A DNA stretch of 20,198 nt from DATDMG01 sp036518955 (GTDB taxonomy: Bacteria; Actinomycetota; Actinomycetes; Actinomycetales; Kineosporiaceae), in NCBI GenBank assembly GCA_036518955.1, contig DATDMG010000578.1:1-20198 (forward strand), written 5' to 3'. Made by a program: the position numbers and the translations under genes. Below the pieces are notes generated by a model that searched no databases, had not been told where the DNA came from, and worked only from the letters and a program-made list of their open reading frames with translations. How positions within the stretch are numbered: the stretch's first letter is position 1; each line of letters starts with the position of its first letter. Shown here in pieces: positions 14,643 through 20,175 of this stretch.

Positions 14643-15413
14643 TCAGGGGGTGAAGCGAAGCGCTCCGTCGATACGCACGACCGTGCCGTTGAGGTAGTCG
14701 TTTTCGGCGATCGCCAGGGCCAGGTGCGCGTACTCGGAGGGGCGTCCCATCCGCTTCGGGTTGGGCACCCCCGGGCCGAACTTCGCGTTGGCCTCGTCCT
14801 CGGTCATGTTGTAGGCCGGGGTGAGGAACGTGCCGGGAGCGATGGACATCACCCTGACCCCGGCGGGGGCGAGGTCGCGGGCGGCGGTGATGGTCAGGCC
14901 GATGACGCCGCCCTTGGCCATCGCGTAGGCCGTCTGACCCACCTGGCCCTCGAAGCCGGCGATGCTCGCCGTGGTGATGACGACGCCGCGCTGGTTGTCC
15001 GCCAGCGGTTCGTTGCGCGACATGGCCGCTGCCGACCGACTCACCGCCCGGTACGTGGCGATGAAGTAGTACTCAGTGGTCTGGATGAACTCGGCCATGG
15101 GCAGCGGTTCGCCGGTGCGCGACACGATGCGCCTCGAGACGCCCCCAGGCCCGCCGTTGACGACGACCGTCACCCGCAGCGGCGCCAAGGCCTGCGCGCG
15201 CTCGACGGCCCGGTCGATGGCCTCGTCGGACGTGACGTCCGTGTGGACGTACTCCACGACCTCACCGAGTTCGTCGGCCAGCACCTTGCCCCTTGCGTCG
15301 GCGACATCGGCGACGACCACTTTGAGGCCGGCGTCGACGAACTTACGAACCGTCGCCTCGCCGAAACCACCGGCTCCGCCGATGACGAGTGCGGAAGCTC
15401 CTATAAGGTCCAC
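14643..15413 (-). CDS. SDR of the 3-hydroxyacyl-CoA dehydrogenase (type II) kind
   Basis: The protein has 256 residues. The nucleotide motif is GGAGGFGEAT (12-21), followed by catalytic Ser150 (TASIAG), Tyr163 and Lys167 (YAMAK). The usual NAG is replaced by NGG (86-88). The overall pattern, with FEGQVGQTAYAMAKGGVIGL and RVMSIAPGTFLTPA, matches short-chain 3-hydroxyacyl-CoA dehydrogenases related to HSD17B10. It would oxidise a 3-hydroxyacyl-CoA to the 3-ketoacyl-CoA, supplying the step otherwise missing from this cluster. Other NAD-dependent alcohol oxidations are possible. I chose GTG at 15413 because GAGGAAAGGG lies upstream. The open frame runs to 15536, but through a 14-bp tandem repeat that is unlikely to be coding. 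It is the first gene of the minus-strand unit with ALDH copy 2. Confidence 0.88.
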   Translation of the reverse strand: MDLIGASALVIGGAGGFGEATVRKFVDAGLKVVVADVADARGKVLADELGEVVEYVHTDVTSDEAIDRAVERAQALAPLRVTVVVNGGPGGVSRRIVSRTGEPLPMAEFIQTTEYYFIATYRAVSRSAAAMSRNEPLADNQRGVVITTASIAGFEGQVGQTAYAMAKGGVIGLTITAARDLAPAGVRVMSIAPGTFLTPAYNMTEDEANAKFGPGVPNPKRMGRPSEYAHLALAIAENDYLNGTVVRIDGALRFTP

Positions 15414-15445
15414 GATTGCCCTTTCCTCAGGTCTGAATCTTCTGT

Positions 15446-15487
15446 ACTGCCTTGTCGCGACTGCCTTGTCGCGACTGCCTTGTCGCG
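15446..15487. repeat. Three perfect tandem copies of ACTGCCTTGTCGCG
   Basis: A 14-bp unit is repeated exactly three times head to tail (15446-15459, 15460-15473, 15474-15487). It begins 33 bp upstream of the SDR start on the minus strand, in its 5' leader or promoter. It may be an array of regulator sites or a replication-slippage product. The unit length is not a multiple of three, and the array is outside the chosen coding region. Confidence 0.9.
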
Positions 15488-15596
15488 GAGGCCTTCTTGT
15501 GGACGCCGTGGCGCGCACGGTCCTCGGGTGCGCCACACAGCGACCGCACGGTGTGCTCGCGATGGTGTGAAGAGGGGGATCCGTCGACCGGGGCTC

Positions 15597-15641
15597 GCGA
15601 AGGCCCGGTACGGCCTCACGGCCGCCCTACCGGGCCTTCGC
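15597..15641. terminator. Perfect 14-bp inverted repeat with inner hairpin
   Basis: GCGAAGGCCCGGTA (15597-15610) pairs exactly with TACCGGGCCTTCGC (15628-15641). The 17-nt interior holds a further 5-bp pair CGGCC/GGCCG that extends the stem with a CCC bulge. It is probably a terminator, usable in either direction. Read on the minus strand it would end transcription from tetR, though 380 bp past its stop; read on the plus strand there is no obvious gene before it. Confidence 0.65.
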
Positions 15642-15765
15642 CGCCGGTGGGCGAGATGTGAAACCGCCGTTCAGCCAGGGCGGGCGGAGGGCGAGCGTCT
15701 GGCGGCAGGCGTGCCGACCGCCGACACGAAACCTCGAGGCATCGTCACCTAGTCCTGAGCTTAGA

Positions 15766-15800
15766 TACGGGATGGCTTCCGGTATACTGTCCCGTACAGT
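15766..15800. promoter_or_regulatory. Orphan promoter/operator: TATACT with nested inverted repeats
   Basis: TATACT (15783-15788) is a near-consensus -10 box. It overlaps the palindrome ACTGTCCCGTACAGT (15786-15800; arms ACTGT and ACAGT). A second inverted pair, TACGGGA (15766-15772) and TCCCGTA (15790-15796), brackets it. This is typical of a repressor-controlled promoter, but no clear gene follows on the plus strand, and the palindrome differs from CTTACnGTAAG. A good -35 box is not visible. Confidence 0.45.
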
Positions 15801-15845
15801 TGAGCACAAGGGGGTGGTGGGTGTCACGGGGGATCTGGGGGAGGG

Positions 15846-15886
15846 GCTTCAGGGGTGGACATCGTTACCACTTCGTGACCTGAAGC
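15846..15886 (+). other. Hairpin-forming element downstream of the orphan promoter
   Basis: GCTTCAGG (15846-15853) pairs with CCTGAAGC (15879-15886), and inside it GTGG (15855-15858) pairs with CCAC (15868-15871). This gives a two-level stem about 60 nt downstream of the TATACT box. Together with the absence of a gene it could be part of a small RNA. The evidence is only pairing potential in GC-rich DNA. Confidence 0.25.
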
Positions 15887-16022
15887 TGCTGGTGCCGCCT
15901 ACTGCGAGGATGCCGGCAGGCTGACGACGATGCCGGGCGGGGGCCATGGCCAAACGGCCGCAGCCCGATCGGTTCCACCAACCGCCGTCAGCCGGCGTGA
16001 CAGATTGCCGAGCTGGGCGCGG

Positions 16023-16688
16023 TCACGGCCTCGCGGTCGCGGCGAGCAGCGCGCGCAATCCTCGGATGGAGTTCTGGAGTCCGAAGTCGAACGCCTCGTC
16101 GGCGGACACGGTGAACGGGTTGATCGGGTCGGCCAGCTGCATGCTGATCCCCGCGGGGCTGTCGGGCGATTCCCACTGCCGGTAATGGAAGATGGCGCCG
16201 CGCGAGTACACCGACAGGACCGCGTGCGCGTGGAGAGCGTCCTCGGTCGTGAACCCGGCCCTGGTGAGGACGCCGACCATCACGTCCACGCGCTGCTTCG
16301 CCACGCGGAGGGCCTCGGCGCTCAGGGTGCTCCCGCGCATGACGATGAGATCGCACCAGAGACTGTTATTGCGCAACACGTCGCGGTAGGTCGTGAAGTA
16401 CGTCGTCAGGTACTCGTCCCACGGGAGGTCGGTGGACACCTCGACGGCCTGGTCGAACTCCGCCAGGGCCCGCTCGGTCATCACGTCGAGCAGATCTTCC
16501 TTGCTGCGGAAGTACCAGTAGATGCTGGTGACGCCGACGTCCAGTTGCCGAGCCAGGCGCGGCATGCTCAAAGAGTCGAGGGACCCCTCCGAGGCCAACT
16601 GGTAGGCCCCGTGGAGGATCTCGTCCACGCTGATGGACCCCCGGGCGCGCCTCTTGCGCACGGACCCTTCTCCGGTGGGTGCCGACAC
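16023..16688 (-). CDS. TetR-family transcriptional regulator
   Basis: The protein has 221 residues. The N-terminal helix-turn-helix region spans about 22-67: SVDEILHGAYQLASEG, then LSMPRLARQLDVGVTSIYWY and FRSKEDLLDVM, the canonical TetR recognition-helix pattern. The C-terminal ligand-binding and dimerisation domain (about 75-215) is helical, as in the family, but gives no clue to the effector. GAGAGGA lies upstream of GTG 16688. A longer open frame to 16865 gives a Pro/Arg-rich, non-family extension. It is divergent from the carboxyltransferase gene, and the spacer contains a perfect CTTACGGTAAG palindrome, so it probably represses itself and that operon. The same palindrome before the CoA-transferase makes a cluster-wide repressor likely, with an acyl-CoA intermediate as the expected inducer (inference). 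Confidence 0.93.
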   Translation of the reverse strand: MSAPTGEGSVRKRRARGSISVDEILHGAYQLASEGSLDSLSMPRLARQLDVGVTSIYWYFRSKEDLLDVMTERALAEFDQAVEVSTDLPWDEYLTTYFTTYRDVLRNNSLWCDLIVMRGSTLSAEALRVAKQRVDVMVGVLTRAGFTTEDALHAHAVLSVYSRGAIFHYRQWESPDSPAGISMQLADPINPFTVSADEAFDFGLQNSIRGLRALLAATARP

Positions 16689-16886
16689 GTTCGTCCTCTC
16701 CGGTTGGCAGTCACCCAGACTAGGCGACGTTCGGCGCCGGCGTCGTCCGGCGGTCCGGTCCGAGGGGTAGTGCGGTCGCCGCCACATCGGCCCGTGAGGC
16801 GGTCTCCGCCCGGGTTTCGGCCCGATGGCCGACCGCCGGGCCCCGGCCGGGGGACTGCACGACATCGACCCAGAAGTACTGTATGG

Positions 16887-16897
16887 CTTACGGTAAG
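16887..16897. promoter_or_regulatory. Palindromic operator CTTACGGTAAG between tetR and carboxyltransferase
   Basis: Perfect CTTAC-G-GTAAG, extended by flanking G and C to a 13-bp palindrome (16886-16898). It is the second exact copy of the site at 486-496. A TATACT-like box, CATACT (16903-16908), follows directly and TACGGT lies inside the palindrome, so bound repressor would block the plus-strand promoter. A position next to a divergent tetR gene is typical of an autoregulatory site. Confidence 0.65.
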
Positions 16898-16955
16898 CAT
16901 CTCATACTTGATGGACGAGGACTTGGGGCGTCCCGTGGCCACGTAGGAGAGAGCT

Positions 16956-18521
16956 GTGAGCAGCAGCACCGATCGCATCCAGGGGCCTCGGGGCCGGCGG
17001 CTCGATGGGCGCGCACTGTGCGCACTCGTCCTTGACCCGAACTCGTGGCGATCCTGGGATCAACCGTTGCCGGACCGAGAGATCGACCCCCAATACGCCG
17101 AGGAACTGGCTACGGCGCGGGCCCGGACGCGGCACGACGAGTCCGTCTTCACCGGCGAAGGCCGGCTGCGTGGGCGCCGAGTCGCGGTGGTGGCCGGCGA
17201 GTTCGGCTTCCTCGCCGGATCGATCGGCGTGGATGCGGCGGAGCGATTGACCTGCGCGATCGAGCGTGCGACCGCGGAGGGTCTGCCCCTGCTGGCTGCC
17301 CCGGTCTCCGGCGGCACCCGCATGCAAGAGGGAACCGTCGCTTTTCTCGGGATGATCGGTATCAGTGCGGCGATCACGCGGCACAAGCGCGCGGGACTTC
17401 CCTACCTGGTCTACCTGCGCAACCCCACCTTCGGAGGAGTCCTGGCCTCGTGGGGCTCGCTCGGGCACGTCACGATCGGTGAGCCGGGGGCGGCGATCGG
17501 CTTCCTCGGCCCGCGTGTCTACGGTGCGCTGTACGGCGAGCCGTTTCCCGACGGCGTCCAGGTCGCCGAGAACTTGGCAGCCCGCGGCGTGCTCGACGCC
17601 GTCGTGCCTCCCGAGCGCATCGCCGAGGTTGCCGACCGCGTGCTGCGTGTCCTGGGTGCGCGCCGGACGTGGCACGCCAACCTCAGTGAGGCTCTGCGGC
17701 CCGAGGACGGTCGTTCGGCCGATGATCCGGAGAACCACCGCACCGCGTGGGAGGTCGTCACGGCGTCTCGTCGCCCTGGTCGGCCGGGCGTGCGTCGGCT
17801 GCTGAAGGTCGCGGCCAGCGACGTGGTCCAGTTGTCCGGTACCGGTGCGGGCGAGAAGGATCCCGGGCTGTTGTTGGCCCTGGCTCGCTTCGGGGGGGCG
17901 CCGTGTGTGGTGCTGGGTCAGGATCGCCGTGGCCAGTCCCTCGATGCGCCGATGGGCCCGGCGGCGCTACGCGAGGCCCGGCGGGGCATGCGGCTGGCCG
18001 AAGAGTTGCGCCTGCCGTTGCTCACCCTCATCGACACCCCCGGTGCCGCCCTCTCGCGCGCGGCGGAGGAAGGCGGTCTCGCGGGGGAGATCGCGCGGTG
18101 CCTGTCGGAGCTCGTCATGCTCGATGCGCCGACTCTGGCGGTTCTGCTCGGGCAGGGGACCGGCGGCGGCGCCCTCGCCCTGGTCCCTGCCGATCGGGTA
18201 CTGGCCGCCGCGAACGGGTGGCTGGGGCCGCTGCCGCCGGAAGGTGCGTCAGCGATCGTGCACCGCACGATCGATCGTGCCGACGTCATGGCTGCCCGTC
18301 AGGGCGTTCGGGCGGCCGATCTGTGGAAGGTCGGGATCGTCGACCGGGTGGTTCCCGAACGACCCGACGCCGCTGACGAACCGGTGGAGTTCTGCCGGCG
18401 ACTGGGCCGCGTGCTGGGGCAGGAACTGGCCGGCCTGCTCGGCCGCGACGACACGGAGCGGTTCCGCAGCAGGATGCACCGGTACCGCCGGCTGGGCCGC
18501 GGGCGGTCGACGGGGGCGTGA
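16956..18521 (+). CDS. accD3: Acyl-CoA carboxylase carboxyltransferase, AccD3-like
   Basis: The protein has 521 residues comprising both carboxyltransferase halves. The N-half (beta-like, no Cys4 zinc ribbon) has GRRVAVVAGEFGFLAGSIGV, SGGTRMQEGT (118-127) and FLGPRVY (183-189). The C-half (alpha-like) has RRPGRPGVRRLL, DTPGA (360-364), GQGTGGGAL (399-407) and PPEGASAI (427-434). Much of it matches my memory of mycobacterial AccD3 (about 495 residues). It should transfer CO2 from carboxybiotin to an acyl-CoA, with a biotin carboxylase/BCCP subunit encoded elsewhere. AGGAGAG precedes the GTG at 16956. It is divergent from tetR, with a palindromic operator between them. Its place among catabolic genes suggests carboxylation of a pathway intermediate, although a housekeeping malonyl-CoA role is possible. 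Confidence 0.9.
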   Translation: MSSSTDRIQGPRGRRLDGRALCALVLDPNSWRSWDQPLPDREIDPQYAEELATARARTRHDESVFTGEGRLRGRRVAVVAGEFGFLAGSIGVDAAERLTCAIERATAEGLPLLAAPVSGGTRMQEGTVAFLGMIGISAAITRHKRAGLPYLVYLRNPTFGGVLASWGSLGHVTIGEPGAAIGFLGPRVYGALYGEPFPDGVQVAENLAARGVLDAVVPPERIAEVADRVLRVLGARRTWHANLSEALRPEDGRSADDPENHRTAWEVVTASRRPGRPGVRRLLKVAASDVVQLSGTGAGEKDPGLLLALARFGGAPCVVLGQDRRGQSLDAPMGPAALREARRGMRLAEELRLPLLTLIDTPGAALSRAAEEGGLAGEIARCLSELVMLDAPTLAVLLGQGTGGGALALVPADRVLAAANGWLGPLPPEGASAIVHRTIDRADVMAARQGVRAADLWKVGIVDRVVPERPDAADEPVEFCRRLGRVLGQELAGLLGRDDTERFRSRMHRYRRLGRGRSTGA

Positions 18522-18558
18522 CCGGACGGCATGGGTTACAGGAGGGGATGCCGAAAGG

Positions 18559-18592
18559 TTGACGGTGTATAGCTCTGCCTTTACGGTGTATA
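18559..18592 (+). promoter_or_regulatory. Candidate promoter with two direct repeats ACGGTGTATA
   Basis: TTGACG (18559-18564) and TACGGT (18582-18587) are spaced by 17 bp, a good actinobacterial promoter. The decamer ACGGTGTATA occurs exactly twice, at 18562-18571 and 18583-18592, one copy on each promoter box and 21 bp apart (two helical turns). Same-face binding of a regulator over both boxes is a natural reading. It would drive the amidohydrolase at 18652. Confidence 0.5.
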
Positions 18593-18619
18593 CCTGCGAG
18601 CCCTGAGGAGACGCATCGC

Positions 18620-18655
18620 ATGCCGGGCTGGACGAGCACGAGGAGAGGGACATGA
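18620..18655 (+). CDS. Possible 11-codon upstream ORF overlapping the amidohydrolase start
   Basis: An ATG at 18620 with GAGGAG 10-15 nt upstream begins the short frame MPGWTSTRRGT, whose TGA overlaps the next ATG as ATGA. It could couple translation to the amidohydrolase. The amidohydrolase has its own GAGGAGAGGGA, so the short ORF may be coincidental. Confidence 0.25.
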   Translation: MPGWTSTRRGT

Positions 18656-19827
18656 CGACGCTGGACGAGCGGGCGCCTGCCGACGCCAAGACCAAGATCT
18701 GGGCGAATTCCGGCGACTCGCACTTCATGGAGCCCGACGACCTCTGGCGGAAGGAGCTGCCGCCCAGGCTCGCCGACCTCGTGCCGAGGAGCGAGAAGGA
18801 CCCGGACGGGTTGTGGGAGACCGTGCACGTGGACGGTCAGACGTTCCGGCGGCGGTTGCCGAGCATCAAGGCCCTGGAGTTCTACGCCGCGAGTGAGAAG
18901 GCTCCCGGTGCCCGGGACCTCGACCTGCGGATCCACGACCTCGACCAGGAGGGCATCTGGGCCGAGGTCGTCTTCCCCTCGTTGGGCATGTGGGCTTCGT
19001 CCTTCCGCACCCCGGAGGTCCTGCGCGAGGCGATGCGGGTGAGCAACGACTGGGCGAAGGCCGAGATCCTGGAGAAGTCCTCTCGGTATGTCGCGACCGC
19101 GCAGGTGTCCACGCTCGACCTGGACGACGCCGTCGCGGAGCTCCAGCGTGCGGCCGGTCTGGGGTTCCGGGCGGTCTTCCTGCCGGTGGCGCCGCATCCT
19201 CTGCAGAAGGACTACCAGGACGACTCCTGGGAGCCGTTCTGGGCTGCGGCCGAGGAGGCGCGCGTCGTCCTGGCCTTCCACATCGGAACCGAGCCGATCG
19301 ACATGAGCACCGGGGGGGCGCTGGGGGTGTACTACCGCGGCCCTGGTGGCGCGGTCATGAACTACGCGGAGACCACGTTCGGCGGTCAGCGCGCCGTGAT
19401 GAAGCTCGTCGCCTCGGGTGCGCTCGACCGGCACCCCGACCTCAAGGTGCTGGTCAGTGAGGGGGGCGCCACGTGGGTGCCCTTCCTGGCCGACCGGATG
19501 GAGGAGGGCTACCGGCAGCACGCCCTGGCGGTACGCCCGAAGCTCAACCGGTCGCCCAAGGAGATCATGTACTCCCAGGTCTACGCGTCGTTCCAGCACG
19601 ACGAGTCTGCGGTGGGCGCGGTGACCGCGATGGGGTACAACAACGTCATGTGGGGTAGCGACTACCCGCACATGGAGGGCACGTTCGGTCACACCCAGCA
19701 GACCCTGCACCACCTGTTCGACGGCGTGGATGACCGGGTCCGTGACCGGATCACGATCGGTGCCTTCAACGAGCTGTTCCCCGGGGCCGGCGTCCCCCCG
19801 GAGGCGAAGCGACCCGCGGGACTCTGA
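18652..19827 (+). CDS. Amidohydrolase-2 family metal-dependent hydrolase (paralogue 2)
   Basis: The protein has 391 residues and the same family as the product at 1854, with the same order of motifs: Asp22-x-His24 (SGDSHFMEP), His210 (AFHIGTE), Glu270 (VSEGG), Asp337 and His340 (GSDYPHMEGT). Sequence identity outside the motifs is low, so the two are old paralogues rather than a recent duplication. No signal peptide is visible. GAGGAGAGGGA precedes the ATG. The family includes decarboxylases and C-C or C-N hydrolases acting on cyclic or oxo acids, so the exact reaction cannot be called. It has its own candidate promoter, lies 130 bp after the carboxyltransferase, and is followed by a small Cys-rich gene. 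Confidence 0.9.
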   Translation: MTTLDERAPADAKTKIWANSGDSHFMEPDDLWRKELPPRLADLVPRSEKDPDGLWETVHVDGQTFRRRLPSIKALEFYAASEKAPGARDLDLRIHDLDQEGIWAEVVFPSLGMWASSFRTPEVLREAMRVSNDWAKAEILEKSSRYVATAQVSTLDLDDAVAELQRAAGLGFRAVFLPVAPHPLQKDYQDDSWEPFWAAAEEARVVLAFHIGTEPIDMSTGGALGVYYRGPGGAVMNYAETTFGGQRAVMKLVASGALDRHPDLKVLVSEGGATWVPFLADRMEEGYRQHALAVRPKLNRSPKEIMYSQVYASFQHDESAVGAVTAMGYNNVMWGSDYPHMEGTFGHTQQTLHHLFDGVDDRVRDRITIGAFNELFPGAGVPPEAKRPAGL

Positions 19828-19885
19828 GCAGCCGTCATGTCGCCGGAGTGCTTCGGTGAACGATCGGAAGGAAAGGTGATGTCGG

Positions 19886-20128
19886 GTGTCCTCGACTCTG
19901 TTCACCCACGATTCACCCCAGGAGTTCTTCCAGGAATGGTTCACGAACGACGGGTATTGCGACGCGCAGACGATCCTGCCGCGCGGTGACGTGTACTTCT
20001 GTCACTGCACCTGCGGCCGCTGGGATGTCCAGGCTCCTGACCGGGAGGCCGGCATCGCGATGGCGCGCGAGCACACCCGCGAGATCACGGAACGGGAGTT
20101 GGCGAAGCAGGCCGCCCGGCGCGTGTGA
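19886..20128 (+). CDS. Small Cys-rich protein of unknown function (80 aa)
   Basis: I do not recognise this protein. The 80 residues start at GTG 19886, the first possible start after an in-frame stop at 19877, with AAGGAAAGG upstream. The N-terminus is aromatic and acidic (SPQEFFQEWFTNDGY). The centre has Cys25 and a CHCTCG cluster (Cys39, His40, Cys41, Cys43) that could bind a metal. The C-terminus is a charged helix (EAGIAMAREHTREITERELA). No signal peptide or membrane segment is visible. It follows the amidohydrolase by 58 bp on the same strand, and a hairpin at the window end follows it, so it is probably the last gene of that unit. Codon use is strongly G/C at third positions, which supports a real gene. 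A metal chaperone or accessory subunit of the hydrolase is only a guess. Confidence 0.7.
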   Translation: MSSTLFTHDSPQEFFQEWFTNDGYCDAQTILPRGDVYFCHCTCGRWDVQAPDREAGIAMAREHTREITERELAKQAARRV

Positions 20129-20175
20129 CCGATCCCCGAGGGGTGACGACGCCGTCCTGCGGGTGGGCGGCGGGT

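Larger units (their letters stand above)
15414..16022. other. 609-bp stretch with no convincing gene
   Basis: I see no open frame with family resemblance or convincing codon pattern between the SDR start and the tetR stop. The stretch holds the 14-bp tandem repeat (15446-15487), a strong hairpin (15597-15641), a promoter/operator-like site (15766-15800) and a second hairpin (15846-15886). The longest local frames give low-complexity or Arg/Pro-rich products. It could be an untranslated regulatory region, a small RNA locus or the scar of a deleted gene. Confidence 0.6.

Noticed and set aside
15446..15487. The 14-bp repeats as a CRISPR array
   Set aside because: The copies are directly adjacent without spacers, the unit is far too short, and no cas gene is present.
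15658..15924. 88-residue plus-strand frame in the repeat-rich gap
   Set aside because: It spans the orphan promoter/operator, has no good ribosome binding site and no family resemblance. The sequence is better read as regulatory.
15946..16185. 79-residue plus-strand frame starting MAKRPQPDR
   Set aside because: The start looks regulator-like, but most of the frame is antisense to the end of tetR and loses protein-like character after about 20 residues.
18582..18592. TTTACGGTGTA as another copy of the CTTACnGTAAG operator
   Set aside because: Only about 6 of 10 specified positions match and the right half is absent. The direct decamer repeat explains the sequence better.
18286..19944. 552-residue minus-strand frame opposite the second amidohydrolase
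   Set aside because: It is a shadow frame. The plus-strand amidohydrolase motifs and ribosome binding site explain the region.
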